DNA from: Edaphochlamys debaryana
Lineage: Eukaryota > Chlorophyta > Chlorophyceae > Chlamydomonadales
Direction: 5' to 3'
Assembly: GCA_016858145.1 (NCBI GenBank)
Contig: JAEHOE010000128.1
Location: 186,001 to 250,000, forward strand
Length of the DNA: 64,000 bases
Below the pieces are notes generated by a model. The model did not search any database and was not told the origin of the DNA. It saw only the letters and a list, made by a program, of their open reading frames with translations. Each line of letters begins with the position of its first letter. Within the stretch, counting starts at the first letter, position 1. Shown here piece after piece: positions 22,834 to 34,604 of this stretch. Made by a program: the position numbers and the translations under genes.

Positions 22834-24085
22834 CTAGCAGCCTGCCCCTGGGCTGCTGATGCAGCGGCGCAGGCAGCGGCTGGATGTGGCGACGGTGAGG
22901 TGCTGCAGCTCGGCCGGCGTGCCCACGAAGGACGACAGCTGGATGGCGCCGCTGCTGGTGCTGCGGCCCCAGGCGCGGCTGCCGGCGTACCAGGTGGCGT
23001 CCGGGGAGGGCGAGGCGCACGGGTGCGAGCTCGTGCAGGCAGCGGTCAGCTCCTCGAACAGGCCCCGCCGGGTGGTAAAGGGCAGGGCCTCGGGCGCGGC
23101 AGCGTCGCACAGGGATCGCCGGGTGGGTGAGGCCGTGGCGGTCCCGGGGCAGGACGTGGGGCGCAGAGACACGGGGCTGCTGGAGGCCGGGGAGGGCAGG
23201 GGCTGAGGCGACGTCGGGGGCCGGAGGTTGGGGAGGGAGCTGAAGGAGGAGGCGCGCGCGTAGGCAGGTGACGGAGAGGACAGGTTGGCGGACAGGTGCA
23301 CAGGCTCGCGGGTGGCCGGGGCTGGTGCCGTGGCGTCGTCAGCGCTGCTTGGGGAGGCGCACACGACGGCGTCCTGCAGGGGATGGAGCGAGGCGGGGGG
23401 CAGAGGAGGGGGGGGCGGGCGTCAAGCAGTGCCAAGCACGCATGTGCGGGCGAGTCGAGCAAGCGGGGCGGCGAAGCGGGCAGACGGCGCGTGGCCTTGG
23501 GACCGCACTCTTGCCCTTGCCCTTAGCCTTGCCCGTGTCCTCACCTGCGCCAGCGTCATGGTTGCCGGTACGGGGAGGCTGGGCTCGGTCAGCAGCGCGG
23601 CGAAGGCGTCGTCAACAGCCTGCGGGGGGGCACGGAGGGCGGCGTCGCGGGTTAGGGTACCGGTATGGCAGGGGCTGCTCGCAGGGTAGGCAGGTATCCC
23701 ATCGCTCGCTCGAGCCACCTCAGCAGCACTACCAAGCATCCCTGGCTTCAGCCCCTCGTGTCCTCAGTGGGAGCAGTAGCTGCTGTTGTTTGAAGCGGAG
23801 CTACTGCTGCGCCAGCAATGCGGTCCGCGACCTGCACACCCCACGCCTGCGCTCACCTCGACGGCCTGGCCAACGCGGTCGACGGTACGAGCCACATCCG
23901 TTGCGGTCGCCGACCTGTGGAGGCGAAGGGCGCGAGTTGAGCCATCGCGACCAGCACATGCGGAAAGTCGGTGTTTGCGTTGGGGAGCCTGCTTACCGCT
24001 CAGAGGTGTGTCGAAATCTCCGGAAGATGCCGGCGGCCACCAAGGCCACTACGACCGGAACCGCGAGGACAGCGGCAGGCGCCAT
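22834..24085 (-). CDS. small N-terminally membrane-anchored protein of unknown function
   Basis: Predicted 253 aa from four phase-consistent GT-AG exons: 23997-24085, 23857-23914, 23545-23619, 22834-23373. No family is recognised. The start MAPAAVLAVPVVVALVAAGI is a hydrophobic anchor followed by RRFRH, so the bulk is predicted to face the side opposite the N terminus or the protein to be a signal-anchor type. Exons 2 and 3 (TDVARTVDRVGQAVE and AVDDAFAALLTEPSL) look helical. The last exon is Ser/Pro/Ala-rich and probably disordered, ending in a short Cys-containing tail. Its TAG stop is at 22834-22836. The clean exon phases support a real gene. Function is unknown. Confidence 0.6.
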
Positions 24086-25287
24086 GCTGTAGGAAAGAGA
24101 CGTCGACTTGGTCGGTATCGATGAGTATGTGTGCGGAGGTGATGCCTAGGGGTATATGTGAGCATTAAAGGCACAACGGCGCAACAGAGCGTCTTATCCA
24201 GGAAGGTCAATGCACGGCGCCGTCGTGCGCTCGTCCTAGGTTTTCGGCACAACTCTCCGCCGTCCGGCCACGCCGCGCGTCCCCGACCCGTTCTGTTGGA
24301 AGCCATGGATGTGTATCATATGAAGCAGCAATAACCTGCCGCGGTTGTAGCCGCTCCACGACCACTACGGGGGTAACCGGCGAACATCTCTCGGACCAAC
24401 CCCGACCCCCGACCCCTGGCCCCCCATTCCCAACGTGCACGCAGCCCGCCTGGTATGGACTGCCCGCGTTGCAGTGCCCTGATAGACTTGCATGTGCGCC
24501 TGTCCACGACTGTGAACACAGGTTCGTTTTGCACATAGTCACGTAGGTTCACTGAACCTACCTGGTACGTCGCCACGCGCTGCTGTTGCTTGCTAGGGTG
24601 GCCAGCGGCCCTGTTGGCAGCGTGCCTGAATACCACCGCGAGACGGAGCGCGCCCCCTCGTCTCTACGCGTTGCTGACTTTGAGTCTGCGTGCAGACACA
24701 ATGGAGAAGGTCTCCTCGCATGTGCAGTGTGCAATTTGAGCTGTAAGAACGGGGGCTCAGCCATTGTCCCTGTCATGACGACATATAACGGTACCGTTGT
24801 TGCAAGCTTACAACCAGCAACAAGTTTCCACCCTTTCTACGCCGCCATCCATATAGCCACAACGCGGGCCCATGTGCCTACTAGGGTAAAAGCAATGGAC
24901 ACCGCCGTTCAGCGGGAGTTCATACACACAGCCCCTGCGAGTATTGGTGCGCCATACTCAGGCAGTCCCAATCCCAACCCCGCAAAAACATTCCAGCCAG
25001 CCAGCCCGGGTGAACCGGTCTGCACGCACAACCCGACGCTCCCGCAATGTGCGGTAGAGCGAGGTCCCCAACTCTCCGCCGTCTCTATGGCCCAGTGTCC
25101 TGCTCACCCTTCCAGCCCACAACAGGGCGCCTGCCAGCGCCCACGCTCCAGCCTCCGCGCCTCCTTCCCAGCGGAGCCCCCTGGCCCTCCCGCCGCAAGC
25201 CCTTCCCGCCGCAGCCGCATCGCTCCCCTGCCTCTGCCCCCAGCCTCCGCCCCTGCTCCTGCCGGCCGCTCCACTGGCCCCGCCCGC
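24086..25287. other. intergenic region between tandem minus-strand genes
   Basis: About 1.2 kb holding the promoter of the gene starting at 24085 and the 3' UTR of the multifunctional protein gene. A minus-strand TGTAA is at 24808-24812. A long plus-strand open frame across 24586-25428 overlaps the last exon of the neighbouring gene and has no recognisable content. Confidence 0.4.
24808..24812 (-). terminator. TGTAA polyadenylation motif (TTACA on plus strand)
   Basis: It lies 476 bp beyond the stop codon of the multifunctional protein gene. Support is positional only, as this is a five-base motif. Confidence 0.3.
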
Positions 25288-28200
25288 TCACAGCCTGGCC
25301 GCCTGCTGCGGCCCCGCCGACAGCTTGCGGCCGGTGCGGGCCGCCTCCTCCAGGTAGGCACACGGCTCGAAGAAGCCCCTGGGGGGGGGGCGGGGGGGGA
25401 CCAGGGCGTGGCAGCAGGCACTCAGTGACGAAACCCCTGGGCCCCTCCACGTCATCCACAGCGCCCCATCTCACACCAGCACCCGGCCTCGCACACGGAC
25501 CGTCAGCGCATGCCTGCCACCCCAGTTAGCAGGGCACGCGCACCAGCAACCCCCACCCCCCTCCCAGCACGCTCCACCCCCCCCCCCCGCGCCCCCACCT
25601 GTGCTGCGGGGGCACCATGGCCGCGAACTGGCGCAGGCGGGCCACGATGCGGGGCGCCCCCACCAGGTCGGCCCAGAAGATGAGGCCGCCCTGCAGGGGG
25701 GGAGGGGGGAGGAGGGGGGAAGGCGAGGGGAGGAGTGATGAAGAGGAGGCACTCAGCTCGCCGTTATTGGTTGTAGGGTGACCCGGGACCAACGACTGCC
25801 ACCGGTCAAAATCCTGCTAGTGTACGCCCTCGGTGTACGTCCCTTCCTCCGCTCTTGCCCCGTGCCCCCGGATGCTCCGACCTGCCCCCCAAGACCCCTC
25901 TCCCCACCTTGACCGGCGGGAAGCCCATGGCCATGACCGAGGCCACGTCCAGGTCCGCGGCCTTGTCCACAATGCCCTCCGCCACCACCCGGCAGCCCTC
26001 GTTCACCACTGCGGGGGGGGGGGGGGGAGGGAGACAGGAAGGAGGAGGGGTGTGAGCGCTGCCAGGGGCGAAGGAGCAACCAGCCCGCCTCCCACGCTCC
26101 TGAAGCCCTTCCACGTGCCCCCCCCTCCCGGCTAGCTGCACATTGCGGTGCCCTCCCCTCTCCCCTACCTCCATGGTGAGGCAAGCCCCTAGCAACGCCA
26201 GCGCCTCCCCTCACCCCACACTCTCGACCTGCCTCTGCCCCTCTTTCCCTGCCTCCCCTCCCGCCCCCCCACCCCGCCACCCCACCCCACCCCACCCGGG
26301 AAGAAGATGAAGTCCAGCACGTCCGCGTCGCTCAGCGCTGGGGCCTTGGCGCCCTCGGGCAGCAGCGCAGCCTCCTTGCGCGAGGCGGCCAGCAGGGGGG
26401 CCAGGTCGGGGTCGGGGGAGGCCTTGCGGGTCTTGGGGTCGAACTGGGGGGGAAGAGGGGGGCGGGGAGGGCATGAGGAGGGAGCAGGTGGCGTGGCACA
26501 TGACTGACCGTGTAGCCTCAGCGCTCCAAACCCAGACCAACCCCGTGTGATTCAGGACTCGCTTTGCGTCTCCCCTCCCCCTCCCCGAGTCCCGCCCAGC
26601 GCCCCGCCCGCCCCACCTTGTAGAAGCCCTTGCCGGTCTTCTCGCCCAGGCGCTTGGCCTCGTTGAGCGCGGGGATGAGGCGGCTGACGTAGACCCGCTC
26701 AGGGAAGGACGTCACGAAGTTGGCGCCCACGTGCAGCCCGATGTCGCTGCCCACCAGGTCATTCAGCCTGGGGGAGAGGGGGGGGGTGTGACAGCAGGTG
26801 AGCGCTGGGTCGGTCCTCGGCCCCCTCACCGCGCTTTCCTCTCCCCCTCAGCCCCCCCGCCCCCCCTCCCCACCTGAAGGGCCCCATGGGCATGCCGAAG
26901 CGCCCCGCCACCGCCGCGTCGATGCGGTAGGGGTCCAGGCCCAGGTCGGCAAGCATGACTAAGAGGGGGGGAGAGAGGGGGGAGGGGCGGGGTTTGGTAA
27001 GGGGAGCAGGCGGTCGGCCGCACGCCCCAGCCAGGCGCCATATGCCACCGCAGCCGACCCCCATTCCAGCATTCTAGCACCCCCGCCTCACCCCGTTCCC
27101 CGCCCCCTGCTCCCCCCCCCCCCCTGCCCCCTCACCCGCCGACATGGTGTAGGGGAAGAACACCCTGTTGACCGCGAAGCCCGTGCAGTTGCCCACCACC
27201 ACGGGGGTCTTCTTGATGGCGGTGGCCAGGGCCAGCGTGTCCAGCAGGCACTGGGGGGGGAGGGGAGGGGAGGGGGGGGGAGGGGGAGAGAGGAGGTGGG
27301 GGAGGAAGGGTGAGGGGCTGACGGGACGAGGCCGGAGCCGTCTAGTGCCAAGCGCTCTCGGGAGAGGCCTTGACGCCTGCCCCCACGCCTGGGCAAGGCC
27401 AACCAAAACCAGTACTCACCCAACGCAGCCCTCTACTCCGCCTCCCCTTCTCGCTCCCCACCCTTCCCTCCCCCCCACCTGCGCGCTCGTGTGCTTGGTC
27501 CTCACGATCTCCAGCAGCGGCATGACGTGCGCGGGCGAGAAGAAGTGCGCCCCCAGCAGCCGGGGCGCGGAGCGGGCGCCGCCCGCCTCCATGCCGGCGC
27601 CCACCAGCTCAATGTCGATGGTCGAGGTGTTGGTGGACAGGATGCAGTCGGGGCGGCAGGCCTTCTCCAGGTCTGGGGGGGCGGGGGAGCGGGGGGTGGA
27701 TGGAGGGCGAGCGGTGTGAGGAGAGGGGTGGACGGAGGTCGGGGAGTCCCACTGGCAGTCCCACTCGCATGCAGTCCCACCCAGCGCACACCCGCATGCC
27801 GCCCGACGATGGCCGCCGGCGCCTGCGGGGCTCAGCCAGAGCCACGGCCCCTGCTCCTCCCCCTACTCCCACCCCGACGTCCTCTCCCCTCCCACCCGCG
27901 AAGATCTTCTGCTTGAGCTTGATGTCCTCGATGGCCGCCTCAATCACCATGTCCGCCTCCCCGAACGACGAGTAGTCCAGCACCCCCGTCACGCGCCCCA
28001 GCACCTGCGCAGCCGCCTCCTGGCTCATGGCGCCCTTCTTCACCTGGGGGGGGAGGTGCGGGAGGGGGAGGAGGGGGAGGGGGGGGAGTTCGAGGGAAAG
28101 GGGAGGTGCGGGAGGGAGGCCACCAGGCCGCAGGCAAGAGCACGACAGGGGGATGCAGCAAGGCGCGGGCGGGCCTCCAGTCGCTCCTCCCTCCGTGCGC

Positions 28201-30650
28201 ATCGGCCAGTCTCGCGCGGCAACATGCTCCCATGCAATCCCCCCCTCCTGCCTGCCCCCCCCTCCGCCCCCTCACCCTGCTGGCCAGGTTGGACTTGATG
28301 CGGCCCATGCCCCCCTCCAGGAACTGCGGGGTGGGGGAGGGCGGGGTGGCGGTGGTCATGGTCATGCCGGGTGCAGCAGCCTCCAATGCGTCAAGAAGCA
28401 CCGGGCGAGCAGGCTCCCGGTTCCAGCCACACACGCACACCCAAGCCCCGCTGCCTCCGAACCCCCCCCCCCCCACCTGCTGGTTGATCTCCTTGAGCAG
28501 CACCCGGATGCCCGCCAGCGCCAGGGCCGTGGCGATGCCGCTGCCCATCAGGCCCCCGCCCAGCACCGCAACCACGCGCATGGGCCGAGGCTTGAGGCCT
28601 GGGGGAGGGGGCCGCAGGGGGGGGGGCAACGTCATGCGGGGGGGCGCCGCAGGTTGCCCAAGGCACAGCGCGGGGGGTTTGCCGGAGCCGCCCCATCCAT
28701 CCGGCCCCACTGCCAGCCCCGGACGCTCCCCGCTGTCCTCGCCTCAATCGCCCCCCTCCCCAAGCCCCCCCCCCTCACGCCCCTCACCCGGCACGTCCGT
28801 GACCCCCTTGACCTTCTTGGTGCTCCGCTGCGCAAAAAAGATGTGCACCAGCGCCTTGTGCGCGTCCAGGGAGGCGGCGGCGGCGAAGGCGGCGCCCTCG
28901 GCGGCCAGGCCCGCGTCGCCGCCGTGCTCAATGCCGGCCTGGGGGGGCGGGGGGAGGGCCGAGAGTGGGGCGTGGGACAGGGGAGTAGCATGGGCCGGAC
29001 GGGCTGAGGTACGCGATGCCAACCCCATCAGGCCATGTCGCCCCACTTCTGGACCCTACCCCCTACCCCTTCCCTCACACCCCCCTTCCTTCCACCCACA
29101 CACCCCCACCTGGATGGCGTCCAGGCACAGCTGCGGGTGCCTCAGCCCCCGGGCCTTGGCGGCCGCCTGCTGCCGGGCCATGTCCACCATGGCCAGGGCC
29201 TCGGCCAGGGGCGGCAGGCGGTCGGTGCGGTGCAGCGAGGCCATGCGGGGGCGGCGGCCCGCGGCCATGTCCAGCGCGTAGGCGCGGGCGGCCGCCAGCA
29301 GCTGCTCGGGGGGGGCCAGGGCGTCCACCAGGCCCAGCTTCAGGCCGGCCTAGGGGGAGGGGGGAGAGGGGAGGGGAAGGGAGGGGGGAAGGGGGCAAGG
29401 AGGAGGGTCGGTTGAGCGCAGCCAAGTGAGGAGGCTGCAGGGAGCCCCACCGCAGCGCACCGCGCGCACGCCCTGAGCCCCCAGCACCCCATTGACCCCT
29501 GGGACAACCCCTTCCTGCCACTGCCCACTCCTTCCCTCCCCCGGGCCCCTCCCCCCCCTCCCGCACCCCCACCCCCACCTCGGCCTTGATGGGCGCCGAC
29601 GTGAGCATCATCTCCGCCGCCTTGGCCAGCCCCACCAGGCGGGGCAGGCGCTGCGTGCCGCCGAAGCCCGGCAGGATGCCCAGCTGCAGCTCGGGCAGCC
29701 CCAGGCGGGAGCCGGGCACCGCCAGCCGCGCGTTGCAGCCCATGGCCACCTCCAGGCCCCCGCCCAGCGCCACGCCCTGGATGGCGGCCACGCTGGGCTT
29801 GGGGCCAGACTCCAGGTACTGGGGGGGGTGAGGTGGTAGAGGGGGGAGGGGGGAGGGGGGAGTGAGTAAGGGGGTGGGGGTTCAGGGAGCGGGGGCGCAG
29901 TGCACCAAGAGGAGGCGAAGAGAGGTCTTCCTGGCCGCCACCTATTAGCAGGCCACCAAGTCATCTGCCCCTCGCCAGGACCTGCTGCTCCCTCCTCCCT
30001 CCTCCCCCACCCCCACCCCCACCCCCAGCCACCCGCCCACCTTGCAGATGGCCTCGTTGATCGAGTTGTCGATGCCGCCGCCCGAGCCCTGGTCGGGGTT
30101 CTGGAACTGGTTGATGTCGAAGCCGGGGCAGAAGTTGCCATTGGCGCCCGTCACCACCAGCGCCTTGACAGCGGGGTCGGCGTGGGCGCGCTGGGCGGCC
30201 TCAAACAGGGAGCGAAGCACTGCGGGAGGGGGGGGGGGAAGGGCGGACACCGTTAGTGTGGTCGCGGATGGAGAGTGTGGCGGCGGAGTGTGGCGGGCGT
30301 GCAGTGCGTGCCAGTGGGTGCCGTGATGAGGGGGAAGTGGGCATAGGCTGGCAGGGCTCGAGCCACAGCATAAGGTGAAGGCGGCGGGCTGCCGGGAAGG
30401 CAGGCGGTTGCGGGTGGGGTGACGCGGCGGTGCCCCCCAGCAACTCGTCCGTGCCAGTGGCGCTATACAGCTGACAGGCAATGCATCGTAAGGCTAAGAG
30501 CAACGCAGCAGCGCGCGGAAGTTGCGGGGCGTTGCCGCGTCGGCACGCACGTTGGGGATGCAGGGCATTCAGGGGCGGGTAGCTCAGCGTGATGATGGCG
30601 ACGCCATCCTCCACGCGGTACAGCGCCTGTGGCTGCTTGGACGCGGCCAT
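25288..30650 (-). CDS. peroxisomal multifunctional protein: enoyl-CoA hydratase / 3-hydroxyacyl-CoA dehydrogenase
   Basis: Predicted 734 aa from 16 exons, all phase-consistent: 30551-30650, 30041-30219, 29579-29818, 29110-29349, 28788-28938, 28477-28598, 28276-28323, 27896-28043, 27479-27672, 27136-27250, 26874-26958, 26617-26767, 26296-26443, 25908-26008, 25599-25690, 25288-25378. The length matches plant AIM1/MFP2 (about 725 aa). The N-terminal hydratase shows [18 protein letters not shown] and [21 protein letters not shown], with both catalytic Glu residues. The NAD-binding motif is [14 protein letters not shown] (about 313). The dehydrogenase core has [19 protein letters not shown] with the catalytic His, and [13 protein letters not shown]. 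The protein converts 2-enoyl-CoA to 3-ketoacyl-CoA. It ends in ARL, a PTS1-like tripeptide, so peroxisomal import is inferred. It is divergent from the ACX4-like gene. Confidence 0.93.
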
Positions 30651-31007
30651 GGCTGAGCCCGGACCGAAAGAGTGTTGCGCGCGAGAGCACTCGAGGCGTA
30701 ACAGGTCAGGAACTGACGACCTTCGGCTGGCTGTGCTGTGTAATTTGCTGTGATCAGTGGGTAGCAGTGGGTAGCAGCGCGGCGGGGTTTGGCCAGCGGA
30801 AATGCACGACGCCTATAATGGAATGGGGCCTTGTCAGCAAACTGGTGCACGCGCTCCTTGCCATTCCGTGCGCGTATTGAGCTGTTACCAACTGCAAGAG
30901 GCTGCCGACTCAGCGCATAGTCCACCGAAAGCGACACATTGCCCTTCCGTGAAGCCGCGACCGTGACGAAACCTTGCACCGCTCCGATAAGCGCCTTGCC
31001 AGCTAGA
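30651..31007. promoter_or_regulatory. 357-bp divergent promoter of the beta-oxidation gene pair
   Basis: This lies between the start codons of the multifunctional protein (minus) and the ACX4-like oxidase (plus). It contains a perfect tandem duplication of a 10-mer at 30755-30774. The short distance and linked function suggest a shared bidirectional promoter; this is inference from layout. Confidence 0.5.
30755..30774. repeat. tandem 10-bp repeat in divergent promoter
   Basis: CAGTGGGTAG occurs twice head to tail, followed by CAG. It sits 105 bp from the minus-strand start and 234 bp from the plus-strand start. It could be a doubled factor-binding site. The repeat is seen; the role is unknown. 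Confidence 0.5.
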
Positions 31008-34000
31008 ATGGCGTCCGAGCAGGTCTCTGCCGCTCAGGGCCGCCTGGGCGTTATTGCCCAGCACCTTGCTCCGCCGGAAGGTGAGCCCTGGCTCGCTTGC
31101 GTATCGCTCTGCGCCCGTACCGCCCTGTCTCGCCATCGTGAGCTGCATCTGTGCGCGACGGCGGTGCGTTGCGGCGCTGGCTCAGGCTGCTGCGTCTGAG
31201 CGACGTCGCTCGCCACGTTGCCAAGGGCCCAACGGTCGCCCGGTACAGGCGTGTCCGTCCCGCCTCCTCCACTTCCCCCGCCCTCAGCCCCCTCTCCCCC
31301 CCTCTCCCCACCCCCACCCCACCCCGCCCCCCAGCCGGCGACCTGCTGGTGCAGCAGCTGGCCTCTGCGCCCGGGGGCTCCACCGCGGCGGGGGGCTACG
31401 ACGCCAACTTCCCACAGGTGGGGCTGGGGGACGGGGTGCGGGCTTGGGGCGCAAGGTGCGGGGTGAGGGGCTATTACAGAACAGGTCCCGCGAAGGTGCA
31501 GGTTGAGGCCAGTACAGGCGGCCCGGGCCCCGGGGGGGACACGGACTACAAGCGGGGGACTGGCCGAATGGAGGACTGGCCGGGAGTGCAGGGCGACTCC
31601 GCCCTGCCCAAGGTCTGACCCCTCGCCCTGACTTTTGCCCCCGCCCCCCTGCCCACCCACCCCCTGCCCACCCCCCAGGCCGCCACCTCTGCCGCCTTCC
31701 CGCCCCCCGTGTTCGACCTGCTGGGGCTAGACTCGCTGCTGACCCCCGAGGAGCGGGCGCTGAGGGACAGGGTGCGCGCCTTCGCGGTGAGCAGCGGGGA
31801 GGGGGGAGGGGGGGGGGCAGGGGGGCGGACTAGGGAGGGGTGTGGGGTGGAGGGGAGCTTAGCTGCCGAGCGGAGCGTGGTAGCCCACTTGCAGCCTGCC
31901 CGGCCTCTCCCACCAACCCGCGCCCCCACCCCCACCCCCACCCCCCTGCGCAGGAGACCTCTGTGGCCCCCGTGATCGTGGACTACTGGGAGCGCCAGGA
32001 GTTCCCCCACGCGCTGGTGCCGGCCTTCGCGGGCCTGGGGCTGGCGGGGGGGCCCATCAAGGGGTACGGATGCCCGGTGAGGGGGGCGGGGGGGGGGCTT
32101 TAAGGGCGAGGGGAGAAGGCAGGGAAAAGAGCAGGGCGACAGGCGCCGTCCGAGCCCCCGGGCTGCCCGGTCTTTGGCCTTGGATGCAGCTCAGGATGCA
32201 CACGCCCTCCCCCCTCCCCTCCCCCCCCCAGGGCCTGTCCATGATGGCCAACGGCATGGCGGTGGTGGAGCTGGCCCGCGTGGACACCTCGATGAGCACC
32301 TTCCTGCTGGTGCACTCGCACCTGGCCATGCTGACCGTGGCGCTGATGGGCAGCGAGGAGCAGAAGACGGAGCTGCTGCCCAAGATGGCCAAGTTCGAGG
32401 TGGGGGCGGCTGTGGGGGGGGGCAGGGTTGATGGAGCTGACAGCGGGGCGCTGCTGGGCTGTGGGGGCAGCCCACTAGAAGCCTGCGTGAGGTTGTGTGC
32501 GGTGCCGGCTCTCTGACGCATGCTCCCCCCCTTCCGTCTCCTCCCTCCCTACTCCCCCCCACCCCAGCTGGTGGGCTGCTGGTGCCTCACAGAGCCCTCC
32601 AACGGCTCGGACGCATCGGCCCTCACCACTACCGCCACCAAGGTGCGGCCGGGGGGGGGGGGAAAGGGGAGGGTGCCTGCAGTGCACCTCAGAGGGGGTG
32701 CAGGAGGGGACGCACGGCAGCAGTGCGTCTCCGTCGACCCCCCCTGCCTGCTTCACCCCCTACCCTCGGACAGGGGTGCGGCTCTCGCCCTGCCTCGGCT
32801 GACACTGCCCCCCGCCCCCGCCCCCCCCAGGTCCCCGGCGGCTGGATGATCAACGGCTACAAGCGCTGGATCGGCAACGGCACGTGGGCGGACGTGAACG
32901 TGGTGTTTGCGCGCAACAACCAGGACGGCCAGGTGTGTGTGTGTGGGGGGGGGGGGTGAAGGGTTGTATGATAGGTATAGCTTCGCCCCTAGGCTTACCC
33001 CTCCATCGTCTCCTGACCTCCCACCGACCTGACCTCCCCCCCCCCCCAGGTCAACGCCTTCATCGTGCGCAAGGGCAACCCCGGTCTCAAGACCAGCAAG
33101 ATCCAGAACAAGATCTCGCTCCGCTGCGTTCAAAACGCCGACATGGCCTTCCAGCACTGCTTCGTGGCGGACAGCGCCCGGCTGCCGGGCATGCAGAGCT
33201 TCGGGGACACAAACAAGGTGGGGGGGAGGAGGAGAGGAGGAGGGGAGAGGAGGGGAAGGGAGGGGAAGGCGCAGGGTGGGGCCGTGTCGACTTGGGGTCC
33301 CCGCGATTGTGACGGTGGGAGCACGCCGCCAGTGGCCGCACTCCCCAACCTCTCCTCCTGCACCCGCCCACCTGCACCCCCCCATCCCCACCCCCCACCC
33401 CCCAGGTGCTGGCCATCAGCCGCGTCATGGTGGCGTGGCAGCCCGTGGGCATCTCGGTGGGGGCCTACGACATGGCCGTCAGGTGGGGAGGGGGGCGAGG
33501 AGGGGGGGAGGGGCGGGAGGGGAGGGGAGGCGGAGGCTGGGTCATGATGGGGGACTTCGCTTGAGGGCCGCTCCCGGCTGACGCCCACCCGCCCCTCCCC
33601 CCCCCCAGGTACCTGTCTGAGCGCAAGCAGTTCGGTGCCCCCCTGGGCGCCTTCCAGCTGATGCAGGAGAAGGTGGCGCGCATGGCGGGGCACGTGCAGG
33701 TGGGGGGGGGGGGGGGGGCACTGCCCGGGGAGGGGGCCGCCAGGGGTCACGGCACCAGGAGGCAAGGTGTTAGTGCTTGGGGCGTACGCAGCCCTGCGCC
33801 CAACCTTCTCACTCCGTCCCCTTCCCCCCCCTCCCGCCCCCAGGCCATGTGGCTGATGGCGTGGCGGCTGAGCAAGCTGTACGAGGAGGGGCGCATGACG
33901 CACGAGCAGGTGGGGGGGGACAGGGGGGGCGAGGTGCAGAGACAGGGGTGGGGAGGGGGGAGAGCCCAGTGGCTTGCTGGGGGTTGCCACCGGCTGGGGG

Positions 34001-34604
34001 ACATACCGTGATCGTGGCTGCTCGGGTCCCATTGGCCGAGCCGCTAACCCGCGCCCCCAGTGCCCCTCCTCCACCCATCCCTCTCCCCCCCCCTTCACCC
34101 CCTTCACCCCCCCAGGCCTCCCTGGTCAAGGCCTGGAACTCGGCCCGCGGGCGGGAGGTGGTGGCTCTGGCGCGCGAGGTGATGGGCGGCAACGGCATCC
34201 TGGGGCACTTCCACGTGGCCAAGGTGGGGGCGGGGGGGGGCACGAGGCGGTTGGGGCGAGCGGGTGCGTGCCCATGCGCCCCGGGCATGCAGCCACACGG
34301 CCAGCCTTTGGACCACGCCCTCAACCACCCGGCCGTGCCTTGCTTCAACGATCCATCCCCCTTCTCCCTCACCCTGCTTGCCCCCCTCCTCCCCCCTCCG
34401 GCCCCCCCCCAGGCCTTCTGCGACATGGAGGCCATCTACACGTACGAAGGCACCTACGAGGTCAACGTGCTGGTGGCGGCCCGCCGCATCGCAGGGGTCA
34501 GTGCCATCAAGCCCGCGGCGGCGGCGAGGCAGGCGGGGGCGGGGGCGGGGACGGGCGGCGCCAAGAAGGGCGGCAAGGAGGAGGAGGAGCGGCAGCGCAA
34601 GTGA
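31008..34604 (+). CDS. ACX4: ACX4-like short-chain acyl-CoA oxidase
   Basis: Predicted 477 aa from 13 exons: 31008-31080, 31335-31417, 31679-31786, 31954-32076, 32232-32399, 32568-32642, 32831-32932, 33050-33217, 33406-33482, 33609-33699, 33844-33909, 34116-34223, 34413-34604. It catalyses the first, FAD-dependent step of peroxisomal beta-oxidation. The protein matches land-plant ACX4 closely, for example [55 protein letters not shown] and [18 protein letters not shown]. The base Glu (about 426) is in [12 protein letters not shown]. Land-plant ACX4 ends in a PTS1 (SRL). Here the C terminus is a charged extension ending RQRK. Residues 12-20 (RLGVIAQHL) instead match the PTS2 pattern R-(L/I)-x5-H-L. 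The first in-frame ATG is at 31008. It is divergent from the multifunctional protein gene. Confidence 0.93.
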
